Part shown: in pieces, positions 42,241 to 51,102 of the stretch
How the letters are laid out: the number at the start of each line of letters is the position of its first letter
Numbering within the stretch: the first letter of the stretch is position 1
Assembly (NCBI RefSeq): GCF_000826185.2
Contig: NZ_LN648874.1
Coordinates: 1-64,000 of the forward strand
DNA: 64,000 nucleotides
From: Microbacterium gorillae
GTDB lineage: Bacteria > Actinomycetota > Actinomycetes > Actinomycetales > Microbacteriaceae
Direction: 5' to 3'
Made by a program: the position numbers and the translations under genes
The notes under the pieces: model-generated
Databases searched by the model: none
The model's input: only the letters and a program-made list of their open reading frames with translations
What the model was told of the DNA's origin: nothing

Positions 42241-43512
42241 GTGCCTGCTGTGAACCCGCCGCGCGGAATGCGCGATTTCCTCCCCGCCGAGAAGTCCCGT
42301 CGCGAGCGCGTGCTCGCGGTCATTCGCGAGCGCTACCGTGCGCACGGGTTCGACGAGATCGAGACGCCGGTGATGGAGGACCACGCTCGGCTGCACTCCG
42401 GCATGGGTGGCGACAACGAGAAGCTGGCCTTCAACGTCCTCAAGCGCGGGCTGGCACCGGACGACGTCCGCGCTGCGGCGGAGGACCCGGCCGCGCTCAG
42501 CGACCTCGGTCTGCGCTTCGACCTGACCGTGCCGCTCGCCCGGTTCTACGCCACACACCGCGCGGAGCTGCCGACCGTCTTCCGTGCCGTGCAGATGGCG
42601 CCGGTGTGGCGCGCGGAGCGTCCGCAGAAAGGTCGCTACCGGCAGTTCATCCAGAGCGACATCGACATCATCGGCGACGCGACGTTCCGCGCCGAAGCGG
42701 AGCTCATCACCGCGACCCTCGACACGATCGACGCGCTCGGGCTGTCCGGCGTCTCCGTGCGCATCAACGACCGCCGCATCCTGGACGCCCTGCTGGATCA
42801 CTTCGGCTTCACGCCGGAGGAGCGCCCGGGCGTCCTGATCACGATCGACAAGTTGGACAAGATCGGTCCGTCCGGGGTCGCGGCCGAGCTCCGCGAGCGC
42901 GGTGTGACGCCCGCGGCCGTGGACGCGTTCGAGACGTACCTGACGGCGCTGCAGCCGGCCGGGGCCTTCACGCGCGAGGGCATCGAGTCGGTGCTGCCTG
43001 CCGGCGTCGGCGCGGACGCGGTGTCCGACCTGCTCGCGATCGCCGAGGCGGTCGGGGCCGGACGCGAGGACGTGCCGTTCGAGTTCGATCCGTTCCTCGT
43101 GCGCGGCATGGGCTACTACACCGGCACGATCTTCGAGCTCGCCCACCCGAGCGTCGGCTACTCGCTGGCCGGTGGCGGCCGCTACGACGGCATGATCGGC
43201 CGCTTCCTCGGTCAGGACGTGCCGGCCGTCGGCTTCTCGATCGGCTTCGAGCGCATCGTGGATCTCCTGGAGGAGTCCGCCGCTGACACGTCGGACTCCG
43301 TCGTCCTGGTGCACGACAAGGACGTCCCGGTGTCCGAGCTCGTCGCACTGAAGACCTCGTTCGTCGCCGAGGGCGTCCGCGTCCGTCTGGAGCAGCGCAC
43401 GAAGAATCTCAAGGCCCTGCTCGAGCGTGCGCACGCGGACGGTTACGGCCGCTTCGCCCTGGTCTCCGCCGGCACCCCCCGCGCCTCCATGGAGCTCAAG
43501 CCCCTCGCATAG
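42241..43512 (+). CDS. hisS: Histidine-tRNA ligase
   Basis: HisRS charges tRNA-His. The 423-residue class IIa enzyme has motif 1 around FDEIETPVMED, motif 2 with PVWRAERPQKGRYRQFIQSDIDIIG (about 121-145), the histidine-specific LVRGMGYYTGTIFEL (about 285-299), motif 3 GGGRYDGMIGRFLG..VGFSIGFERI and a C-terminal anticodon-binding domain (about 330-423). AAGAAT lies six bases before the GTG, close to the leaderless pattern. Confidence 0.96.
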   Translation: MPAVNPPRGMRDFLPAEKSRRERVLAVIRERYRAHGFDEIETPVMEDHARLHSGMGGDNEKLAFNVLKRGLAPDDVRAAAEDPAALSDLGLRFDLTVPLARFYATHRAELPTVFRAVQMAPVWRAERPQKGRYRQFIQSDIDIIGDATFRAEAELITATLDTIDALGLSGVSVRINDRRILDALLDHFGFTPEERPGVLITIDKLDKIGPSGVAAELRERGVTPAAVDAFETYLTALQPAGAFTREGIESVLPAGVGADAVSDLLAIAEAVGAGREDVPFEFDPFLVRGMGYYTGTIFELAHPSVGYSLAGGGRYDGMIGRFLGQDVPAVGFSIGFERIVDLLEESAADTSDSVVLVHDKDVPVSELVALKTSFVAEGVRVRLEQRTKNLKALLERAHADGYGRFALVSAGTPRASMELKPLA

Positions 43513-43513
43513 C

Positions 43514-43584
43514 CGCGAAACACCCAAGCACGTCCGAAACCTCCCGCGTCGCGGGGTGTCTCGGACGTGCTTGGGTGTTTCGCG
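43514..43584. repeat. Long intergenic hairpin, cgaaacaccca family, copy 1
   Basis: Perfect 24-bp arms (43514-43537 and 43561-43584) surround a 23-base loop that itself holds CCCGC-GTC-GCGGG. The element lies between convergent hisS and the DUF4442 gene. An inverted, slightly diverged copy is at 61774-61843. No U-run follows. Confidence 0.85.
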
Positions 43585-43587
43585 GGG

Positions 43588-44058
43588 TCAGGCGGGGCGG
43601 GACTGGGTCACGCGGCGCTTCTCGCGGACGTAGACCTCGCGGCGGACGTGCGCCACCACGTCGCCGGATGCATCGGTGATGTCGACGTCGAACCACTCCA
43701 GGACCTTGGCGCCGCCGTGCGCGCGCTCGCGGATCGCCGCCACGCGCTCCGGCGTCACCGTGTGCACGGCGGTGAGCGTGCCGCGTCCGGGTTTGACGAA
43801 TTCGATCTCGCCCCGGGTGTCCCAGACCACGAAGTCCGAGCCGATCTGGTGCCGGACCAGCATGAAGAAGTACGGGTCGGTCATCGCCGACATGGACCCG
43901 CCGAACGCGGTCTTGACGTAGTTGCGCGTGAGGGGATTGACGGACAGTCGTGAGGTGGCGGTCGTCCAATCGGGGGAGTAGCGCACCCGGATGCCGGAGA
44001 ACAGATTCGGGAACCAGGCGCTCATGCCGAAGCCGAGCAGGCGGGGAGTCATACGCAT
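43588..44058 (-). CDS. DUF4442 hotdog-fold protein (acyl-CoA thioesterase-like)
   Basis: A 156-residue protein of the DUF4442 group of hotdog-fold thioesterase-like proteins. Typical strings are SVNPLTRNYVKTAFGGSMSAMTDPYFFMLV and VVWDTRGEIEFVKPGRGTLTA. These proteins may hydrolyse acyl-CoA; neither substrate nor catalytic residues can be assigned from sequence alone. GGAGGG precedes the first ATG (44056-44058); a second ATG two codons on is also possible. Divergent from the GntR operon. Confidence 0.85.
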   Translation of the reverse strand: MRMTPRLLGFGMSAWFPNLFSGIRVRYSPDWTTATSRLSVNPLTRNYVKTAFGGSMSAMTDPYFFMLVRHQIGSDFVVWDTRGEIEFVKPGRGTLTAVHTVTPERVAAIRERAHGGAKVLEWFDVDITDASGDVVAHVRREVYVREKRRVTQSRPA

Positions 44059-44109
44059 CCCTCCAGTCTCAGCATCGCCAGGCGAGATGCAAAGCGTTTG
44101 TACAGTTCC

Positions 44110-44134
44110 CTAGTTGTTCTAGTTGATCTAGAAT
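44110..44134 (+). promoter_or_regulatory. CTAG triple-repeat operator and -10 box of the GntR operon
   Basis: CTAGTTGTT, CTAGTTGAT and CTAGAATCA follow each other at exact nine-base steps (CTAG at 44110, 44119 and 44128). CTAG is rare in such genomes. The last unit contains the -10 box TAGAAT (44129-44134), six bases before the regulator start, so bound repressor would block RNA polymerase. Confidence 0.65.
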
Positions 44135-44140
44135 CATCCC

Positions 44141-44491
44141 ATGTTCGTGACGATCGACCCCACGCGGGAGGAACCCCTGTTCGCACAGGTGGCGTCCGCC
44201 GTGCGGCTGGAGATGGCCGAGGAGCGCCTGCGCCCCGGTGACCGGTTGCCGCCGGCGCGGGACCTCGCGACCTCGCTCGACGTCAACCTGCACACCGTGC
44301 TACGTGCCTACCAGGACCTCCGTGACGAGGGACTGGTGGAGATGCGCCGGGGCCGCGGGGCATCGGTGAGCGCCGCCGCCGGCGCGCTGAGCGAACTGAA
44401 TCACGAGATCACCACCCTCGTCGCGAAGGCCGCGGCGCTGCACATCGACGTCGACACTCTGACGTCCCTGGTCAAGGAGGCCGCACGATGA
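44141..44491 (+). CDS. GntR family regulator, YtrA subfamily
   Basis: A 116-residue regulator: winged-helix domain (about 8-75) with RPGDRLPPARDLATSLDVNLHTVLRAYQDLRDEGLVEMRRGRGASV, then a short C-terminal helical extension of about 40 residues, as in the YtrA group, which lacks a ligand-binding domain. YtrA regulators usually repress an operon of membrane proteins in response to cell-envelope stress. The mRNA is probably leaderless. The ATGA overlap with the next gene shows co-translation. Confidence 0.92.
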   Translation: MFVTIDPTREEPLFAQVASAVRLEMAEERLRPGDRLPPARDLATSLDVNLHTVLRAYQDLRDEGLVEMRRGRGASVSAAAGALSELNHEITTLVAKAAALHIDVDTLTSLVKEAAR

Positions 44492-45531
44492 ACGCCATCG
44501 ACATCGTCACCCGTCCGGAGGTGACTCGCGCGCGCACCGCGTTCGTCCTGGTGGGCGTCGCGCTGCCGCTGCTGGTCGGGTTCGTCGCGACGATCCTGCA
44601 GCTGCAGTGGCTGCCGGACCTCCCGTCCCCGGCCGCGACGCACTGGTCCGGCACCTCCGGCGCCCCGGACGGGTTCGGCCCGGCGTGGACGTACCCGGCG
44701 ATGATGGGCGGGGTGACCGTCGGTCTCGTGCTGCTGCTGGCGTTGCCGGTTCTGATCGTCTCCGGCCGCGGTCGATGGGGTTGGGCGGCGCGATTCCTCG
44801 GCGCGAGCGCGCCGGCCGTCGTGGTGTTCCTCGCGATCGGCCTGACCGCCAGCGTCGCCATTCAGCGGGGTGTCCCGGACGCGCATGACGTGCGTGATCC
44901 CGGTTGGGAACTGCTGCTGGGCGCAATCGTCGCCGTCGTGGTGTTCGCCGGGGCCTGGTTCGCGCAGCCGAAGGTGGCGCCGGCGCCCGCGGCGGAGGCG
45001 GTCTCGGACACGCTCACTCTGCCGGAGCAGGCGCGTGCGGTGTGGACGCGGACGGTGTGGATCAGTCGCAGTGGACTGATCGGCCTCGGCATCGCGGTCA
45101 TCGTTTCGGTGGTGGCGGCGATCTCGATCGCGGTCAGTGGAACGTCGACCGCGTGGATCCCGGCCGGACTGGCGGTGCTGATCGCCGTGATGGCGACGAC
45201 GACGCTCGCCTTCCGCGTCACCGTGGACGCGCGGGGCCTGACCGTGCGGGCGCTCGTCGGTTGGCCCGTGTTCCGCATTCCGCTGCAGGACATGTCTGAG
45301 GTCGCGGCTACGGAGGTCTACCCGATGGCGGACTTCGGCGGCTGGGGAGTCCGCTTTGCCGGTGGCGGGCGCACGGGCGTCGTCCTGCGCGGGGGAGAGG
45401 CGCTGGAGGTGCGGCGTCGTTCCGGGCGTTCGCTGGTCGTCACCGTGGACGACGCGGAGCGTGCCGCCGCCGTCCTGGATGCACTTCGCCGACGTGGGGC
45501 CGGCGTGAGGAATGGGGAAGATCATGACTGA
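44488..45531 (+). CDS. DUF1648 domain membrane protein
   Basis: A 347-residue membrane protein. The N-terminal DUF1648 signature LPDLPSPAATHWSGTSGAPDGFG (about 36-58) follows the first helix; about six helices end near residue 245, and a soluble beta-rich C-terminal domain (about 250-340, VTVDARGLTVRALVGWPVFRIPLQDMSEV...) resembles a PH-like module. DUF1648 is found in SdpI-type bacteriocin immunity proteins, so a protective role is possible. Co-translated with the GntR gene and overlapping the next gene. Confidence 0.85.
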   Translation: MNAIDIVTRPEVTRARTAFVLVGVALPLLVGFVATILQLQWLPDLPSPAATHWSGTSGAPDGFGPAWTYPAMMGGVTVGLVLLLALPVLIVSGRGRWGWAARFLGASAPAVVVFLAIGLTASVAIQRGVPDAHDVRDPGWELLLGAIVAVVVFAGAWFAQPKVAPAPAAEAVSDTLTLPEQARAVWTRTVWISRSGLIGLGIAVIVSVVAAISIAVSGTSTAWIPAGLAVLIAVMATTTLAFRVTVDARGLTVRALVGWPVFRIPLQDMSEVAATEVYPMADFGGWGVRFAGGGRTGVVLRGGEALEVRRRSGRSLVVTVDDAERAAAVLDALRRRGAGVRNGEDHD

Positions 45532-46516
45532 GATGACACCGATCGCGGACGGGTGGTCCGGGTCGAGGGAGCACGTGCGGTGGGGGGCGGTCGGGCTGTT
45601 CGTCCTGATCTCGTTCGGCCTGGCGTGGCTGGTGATGCTGCCGGCATGGCTGAGCGGGGGACTGCAGAACCCGTTCTTCACGGTGATGGCGAGCGCGATG
45701 ATGTTCACGCCGCTGATCGCGACGTTCATCGTCAGCGCGGTGATGAAGGTGCCGGGACGCCCGCGGCTGCGTGCGTTGGGATGGTGGCCGCTGCGGCCCG
45801 TGGGGCGGTTCCTCACCATGCTGGCGATCGGCTTGTTCGGGACGATGGTTCTCGCCCTGGTCGCGATGGGAGTGGCGGTCGCGTTCGGATGGCTGCACAT
45901 CGACGTGGACCACTCCGCGTTCGCGGTCTCGATCACCTCCGCGGTGCCGAAGGGCACCCCGTTGCCGCCGCTGGCGCTGCTGGCCGTGCTGCAACTGGTC
46001 AACGTGCCCATCGGCGCGGTGATCAACTCGTTCCTCACCGTCGGTGAGGAGACCGGCTGGCGCGGTTTCCTGTTGCCCGCGCTGCGGCCGCTCGGCACCT
46101 GGCCGTCGCTGCTGCTCTCCGGTGCCATCTGGGGCCTCTGGCACGCGCCGGTGATCCTGCTCGGTTACAACTTCAACCGGCCGAACCTCGCGGGCCTCGG
46201 CCTGATGGTGCTCGGCTGCATGGCGACTGGTACCTGGCTCGGCTGGCTGCGGATGCGCAGCGGGTCGATCTGGCCCGGCGTGCTCGCGCATGGCACGCTC
46301 AACGCGATCGCCCGATTGCCGCTCCTGCTCGCGTCCACGGCGCTGCCCGCGGATCCGGCCCTCATGTCGACCCTCGGTGCGTCCGGCGTCATCGTGTTCG
46401 TCATCGTCGCCGTGATCCTCACTGTGACGCGGCAGATGCGCTGGGTCGAGGCGTCCGCGCCGAGTCCCGTCTCACCGGAACCGATTCGGCCACCGGTCGC
46501 CACGGCACCCCATTGA
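45524..46516 (+). CDS. CPBP family intramembrane metalloprotease
   Basis: A 330-residue membrane protein with the CPBP motifs EETGWRGFLLP (about 178-188), GLWHAPVILLGYNF (about 205-218) and AHGTLNAIARL (about 258-268), so metal ligands are complete. GGGGAAG before ATG 45524 makes this start better than the ATG at 45512. It overlaps the DUF1648 gene by eight bases. With the YtrA-type regulator and the DUF1648 protein it forms an operon that resembles bacteriocin immunity or envelope-stress units. Confidence 0.9.
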   Translation: MTEMTPIADGWSGSREHVRWGAVGLFVLISFGLAWLVMLPAWLSGGLQNPFFTVMASAMMFTPLIATFIVSAVMKVPGRPRLRALGWWPLRPVGRFLTMLAIGLFGTMVLALVAMGVAVAFGWLHIDVDHSAFAVSITSAVPKGTPLPPLALLAVLQLVNVPIGAVINSFLTVGEETGWRGFLLPALRPLGTWPSLLLSGAIWGLWHAPVILLGYNFNRPNLAGLGLMVLGCMATGTWLGWLRMRSGSIWPGVLAHGTLNAIARLPLLLASTALPADPALMSTLGASGVIVFVIVAVILTVTRQMRWVEASAPSPVSPEPIRPPVATAPH

Positions 46517-46547
46517 TCGGGGGGCGTCCGGTCGTCAGGCTGGGACC

Positions 46548-47222
46548 ATGACCGCTTCGACACCGGACGCCTGGGCCCGCGTTGACGATTTCCTCGCCGA
46601 CCTGTTCGTCGGCGAGGATCGGGACCTCGACCGGGCGCTCGCGGCGCAGCACGCGGCGGGGCTGCCCGAGATCGAGGTCGCTCCGGTGGCGGGCAAGCTG
46701 CTGCAGCTGCTGGTCCGGATCTCCGGCGCCCGCCGGGTGCTGGAGATCGGCACGCTGGGCGGGTACTCCACGATCCAACTCGCCCGCGCGGTCGGCCCGG
46801 GTGGGCATGTGGTCACGGTCGAGGCGGAGGCGGACAACGCCGCGGTCGCTCGATCGAGCATCGACGCCGCCGGGGTCGGTGAACGCGTGGACATCCGCAT
46901 CGGCCGGGGCGAGGACGTCCTGCCGACGCTCGTGGATGAGGACCCGTTCGATCTCGTCTTCATCGACGCCGACAAGGAGTCCAACACGCTGTACCTCGAC
47001 TGGGCCGCCCGGCTCGGACGTACCGGAACCGTGGTGGTCCTGGACAACATCGGCCGCGATGGCGAGATCACGAACGCCGACACCACGGACACGAAGGTCC
47101 AGGGCACGATCGCCGCGCTGCGCATGCTCGCCGAGGACCCGCGCTTCGACGCAACCGCGATGCAGACCGTCGGCCTGAAGGGCTGGGATGGTTTCGCGCT
47201 GGCGAGGATCACCCGTTCTTGA
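46548..47222 (+). CDS. SAM-dependent O-methyltransferase, CCoAOMT-like
   Basis: A 224-residue class I methyltransferase of the caffeoyl-CoA/catechol O-methyltransferase type. SAM-binding motif VLEIGTLGGYSTIQLA (about 65-80) and the metal-binding DLVFIDADKESN (about 139-150) with later DNIGRDGEI are present. It probably methylates a catechol-like hydroxyl with a divalent metal; substrate unknown. CAGGCT six bases before the ATG is near the leaderless consensus. Confidence 0.9.
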   Translation: MTASTPDAWARVDDFLADLFVGEDRDLDRALAAQHAAGLPEIEVAPVAGKLLQLLVRISGARRVLEIGTLGGYSTIQLARAVGPGGHVVTVEAEADNAAVARSSIDAAGVGERVDIRIGRGEDVLPTLVDEDPFDLVFIDADKESNTLYLDWAARLGRTGTVVVLDNIGRDGEITNADTTDTKVQGTIAALRMLAEDPRFDATAMQTVGLKGWDGFALARITRS

Positions 47223-47257
47223 CGTCTCCGACGGTGATGGCGGCCGGTCCTACTCAC

Positions 47258-47263
47258 TAGACT
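47258..47263 (+). promoter_or_regulatory. -10 box of eno
   Basis: TAGACT stands about 57 bases before the eno ATG; unlike many neighbours, eno has a leader and a ribosome binding site (AAGGAG near 47306). Confidence 0.6.
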
Positions 47264-47307
47264 GGCGACGGACCGACGACGCTCCACCCAACCCTTTCCC
47301 ACGATGA

Positions 47308-48600
<1,293 letters not shown>

Positions 48601-48629
48601 CCTGCAGTAAACGTCCGAGAGGGGAGATC

Positions 48630-49223
48630 ATGGCCAAACGTCCGGATCTCCCCTCTCTGCTGTCCGCCGCGCCCGACGCCCCCAAAAGCCGCACCGCGGA
48701 AGCTCGCGCGACGGCTTCGCGGCGAACCACCCGCGGACCCGGTGGTGCACGGGCCGTGGACGTCCGCGAGTGGCTCGGCGGCATCCGTCTGTCCGCCTTC
48801 ATGATGATCATGCTCGGGCTGGTGCTCGTGGCCGTCCTCGTGCTGGTGCCGACGATCGCCACGTTCATCGACCAGCGGCAGCGGATCGTCTCGTTGCAGA
48901 ACGCCGTGCAGGTCGCGCAGTCCCGGGTCGATGAGCTGTCCGCGGAGCGCGATCGCTGGCACGACAAGGCCTACATCACCACGCAGGCCCGCGAGCGGCT
49001 GTACTACGTCGAGCCGGGCGAGGTCGTCTTCCTGGTCGTCGACGACCGCGACCCCGCGAAGCAGCCGGCGGAGCAGAAGCCCGTCAGCGACACCGTCCAG
49101 CAGGCCGACGGCGACTGGATGGCCAACCTGTTGCGTACGGTCACCGATTCCGGGTTGGCCAAGACGGCGGTTCCCGAGCAGACGGGATCGACCCCGGCCC
49201 CGAAGCCGTCGCCCAGCGAGTGA
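48630..49223 (+). CDS. FtsB/DivIC-family septum formation protein
   Basis: A 197-residue bitopic protein: basic cytoplasmic N-terminus (1-50), one membrane helix (about 54-78, LSAFMMIMLGLVLVAVLVLVPTIATFI), an extracytoplasmic coiled coil (about 80-110) and YVEPGEVVFLVVD, the DivIC signature. It should act with FtsL-like and FtsQ proteins in the divisome. A Pro/Ser-rich tail follows. GAGAGGGGAGATC precedes the ATG. Confidence 0.92.
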   Translation: MAKRPDLPSLLSAAPDAPKSRTAEARATASRRTTRGPGGARAVDVREWLGGIRLSAFMMIMLGLVLVAVLVLVPTIATFIDQRQRIVSLQNAVQVAQSRVDELSAERDRWHDKAYITTQARERLYYVEPGEVVFLVVDDRDPAKQPAEQKPVSDTVQQADGDWMANLLRTVTDSGLAKTAVPEQTGSTPAPKPSPSE

Positions 49224-49239
49224 CCGGTAGCCTGGAGCG

Positions 49240-49758
49240 GTGACCACCCCGCCCTTCGCCCCCGTCCGCCCCGTCGACCTCGAGGTCATGAGCGAGCAGC
49301 TCGGGCGGCCCGTCCGGGATGTGGTCGGCATCGCCGCACGATGCGTGTGCGGCAACCCGACGGTGGTCAGCACCGCGCCGCGCCTGGCGGACGGTTCGCC
49401 GTTCCCGACCTTCTACTACCTGACCCACCCGGGCGCGACGATCGCCATGTCCCAGCTCGAGGCCGAGGGCGTCATGGCGGAGTTCACCACGATGCTGGCA
49501 GAGGACGAGGACCTCGCGGAACGGTATCGCGGCGCGCACGAGGCGTTCCTGGCCGATCGGGCGCAGTTCGGTGCGGTGCCGGAGATCGAGGGCATCTCCT
49601 CCGGCGGCATGCCGACGCGCGTGAAGTGCCTGCACGCCGTGGCCGCGCACGCGCTCGCCGCGGGGCCCGGGGTGAACCCCTTCGGTGACCTCGCTCTGGA
49701 ACGAGCGAGCTGGTCGCCGGATCGTTGCGTCTGCGCGGATCCCGGCCGAGCGGCATGA
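49240..49758 (+). CDS. DUF501 domain protein
   Basis: A 172-residue protein of the DUF501 family, found next to eno and divIC throughout actinobacteria; its function is unknown. Conserved features are the CVCGNPTVVSTAPRLADGSPFPTFYYLT stretch with two Cys (about 29-55) and GGMPTRVKCLHAVAAHALAAGPGVNPFGD (about 123-150), with further Cys/His residues, suggesting metal binding. TAGCCT six bases before the GTG predicts a leaderless mRNA. The stop overlaps the next start (ATGA). Confidence 0.93.
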   Translation: MTTPPFAPVRPVDLEVMSEQLGRPVRDVVGIAARCVCGNPTVVSTAPRLADGSPFPTFYYLTHPGATIAMSQLEAEGVMAEFTTMLAEDEDLAERYRGAHEAFLADRAQFGAVPEIEGISSGGMPTRVKCLHAVAAHALAAGPGVNPFGDLALERASWSPDRCVCADPGRAA

Positions 49759-51080
49759 TCCGACGGGCGGCCGCTGTGCTGCTGGCGCTGGTCGCCGGCA
49801 GCCTGGTGCTGCCCGCCGCCGCTCCCGCCGCCCTGGCCGTACCCGCGGTGTCGGCGCCCACCCCGAGCGCATCCCCGAGTCCCACGCCCACCGGAGATCC
49901 GGTGCGGCTGGCGGAGTACTGGTTGAAGGACTACGGCATCGAGGAGGCGTGGAAGACGACCAAGGGCGCCGGGCAGCGGATCGCCGTGATCGACACCGGC
50001 GTCGCCCACGTGCCCGAACTCGACGGCGCCGTCGCGGACGGCACGGACTTCTCCGGTGTCGGTGCGCCCGACGGGCGAACGCCGGTCGGAGTGAAGGACA
50101 TCAATCACGGCACCCTGGTCGCCTCGGTGGCGGTCGGTCGGGGGACCGGCCCGGACACCGGCATGATCGGCGTGGCCCCGGAGGCGGATGTGCTCGCGAT
50201 CTCGACGAGCCTCGGTGCGGCGGCGAGCGTGCCGATCACCAAGCAGATCGCGGAGGCGATGAAGTGGGCCGTCGATCACGGTGCGACGGTCATCAACCTG
50301 TCCTTCACGACGAACACCCTGACCTGGGATCAGTCGTGGGACGATGCGTTCCAGTACGCGTTCGACCACGACGTGGTCGTCGTCGTGGCGGCCGGAAATC
50401 GGGGGAGCGGGACGAAGTCGGTGGGCGCCCCGGCGACCATTCCGGGCGTGCTCACGGTCGCCGGCGTTGACCCGAAGGGAGTCGCGAGCGAGCGCTCCTC
50501 CACGCAGGGCATCACAATCGGCGTGGCCGCTCCGAGTGAGGACCTGCGCGGGGTCGACAAGGACGGCAAGGTGATCTCCTGGGACGGAACCAGCGGTGCC
50601 GCCCCGATCGTCGCCGGAATCGTCGCGCTCGTCCGCGCCGCGCACCCGGACCTCGATGCGAACAACGTGATCAACCGCATCCTCGTCACGGCGAAGCCCG
50701 TCACCGGCGGCGGCAACCTGACGCAGGCGCTGTACGGACACGGACTCGTCGATGCGAATGCCGCGGTCAATGCGACCGGGATCGCTTCGGTGGATGAGAA
50801 CCCGATGGGCTCGCTGAAGGACTGGGTCAAGCTCTATCGCCGAGCGGCCGCGCCGACGCCCACACCGGGGCAGTCCGTCGCGCCTGTCGAGATCGAGCCG
50901 CTGCCGGCCGCAGACCCGCCGCTGAACGGCGGGACACCGTTGCTGCCGTCGCGGGACTCGATCCTCTACGGGACCGTCCCGCTCATCGCTGTGACTTTGC
51001 CTGGTATCCTGGTAGTGCTCGGCGTCACTGCTGCTGCCCGAAGCATCCGGTCGGCGCGTTCTCGCACGCCGAGCAAGTGA
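49755..51080 (+). CDS. S8 subtilisin-like serine protease, membrane-anchored
   Basis: A 441-residue exported protease. Signal peptide about 1-30, a Ser/Pro/Thr-rich linker, catalytic Asp80 (IAVIDTGV), His118 (INHGTLVASV), oxyanion Asn in AAGNRG (about 213) and Ser near 279 (GTSGAAP). A Pro-rich stalk and a C-terminal membrane helix (about 405-428, LIAVTLPGILVVLGVTAAA) with basic end anchor it outside, the layout of mycosins. No ESX genes are nearby, so it is not clearly a type VII component. ATGA overlap with DUF501 shows co-translation. Confidence 0.9.
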   Translation: MIRRAAAVLLALVAGSLVLPAAAPAALAVPAVSAPTPSASPSPTPTGDPVRLAEYWLKDYGIEEAWKTTKGAGQRIAVIDTGVAHVPELDGAVADGTDFSGVGAPDGRTPVGVKDINHGTLVASVAVGRGTGPDTGMIGVAPEADVLAISTSLGAAASVPITKQIAEAMKWAVDHGATVINLSFTTNTLTWDQSWDDAFQYAFDHDVVVVVAAGNRGSGTKSVGAPATIPGVLTVAGVDPKGVASERSSTQGITIGVAAPSEDLRGVDKDGKVISWDGTSGAAPIVAGIVALVRAAHPDLDANNVINRILVTAKPVTGGGNLTQALYGHGLVDANAAVNATGIASVDENPMGSLKDWVKLYRRAAAPTPTPGQSVAPVEIEPLPAADPPLNGGTPLLPSRDSILYGTVPLIAVTLPGILVVLGVTAAARSIRSARSRTPSK

Positions 51081-51102
51081 TCACTCAAGGAGTTTTACTT
51101 CC

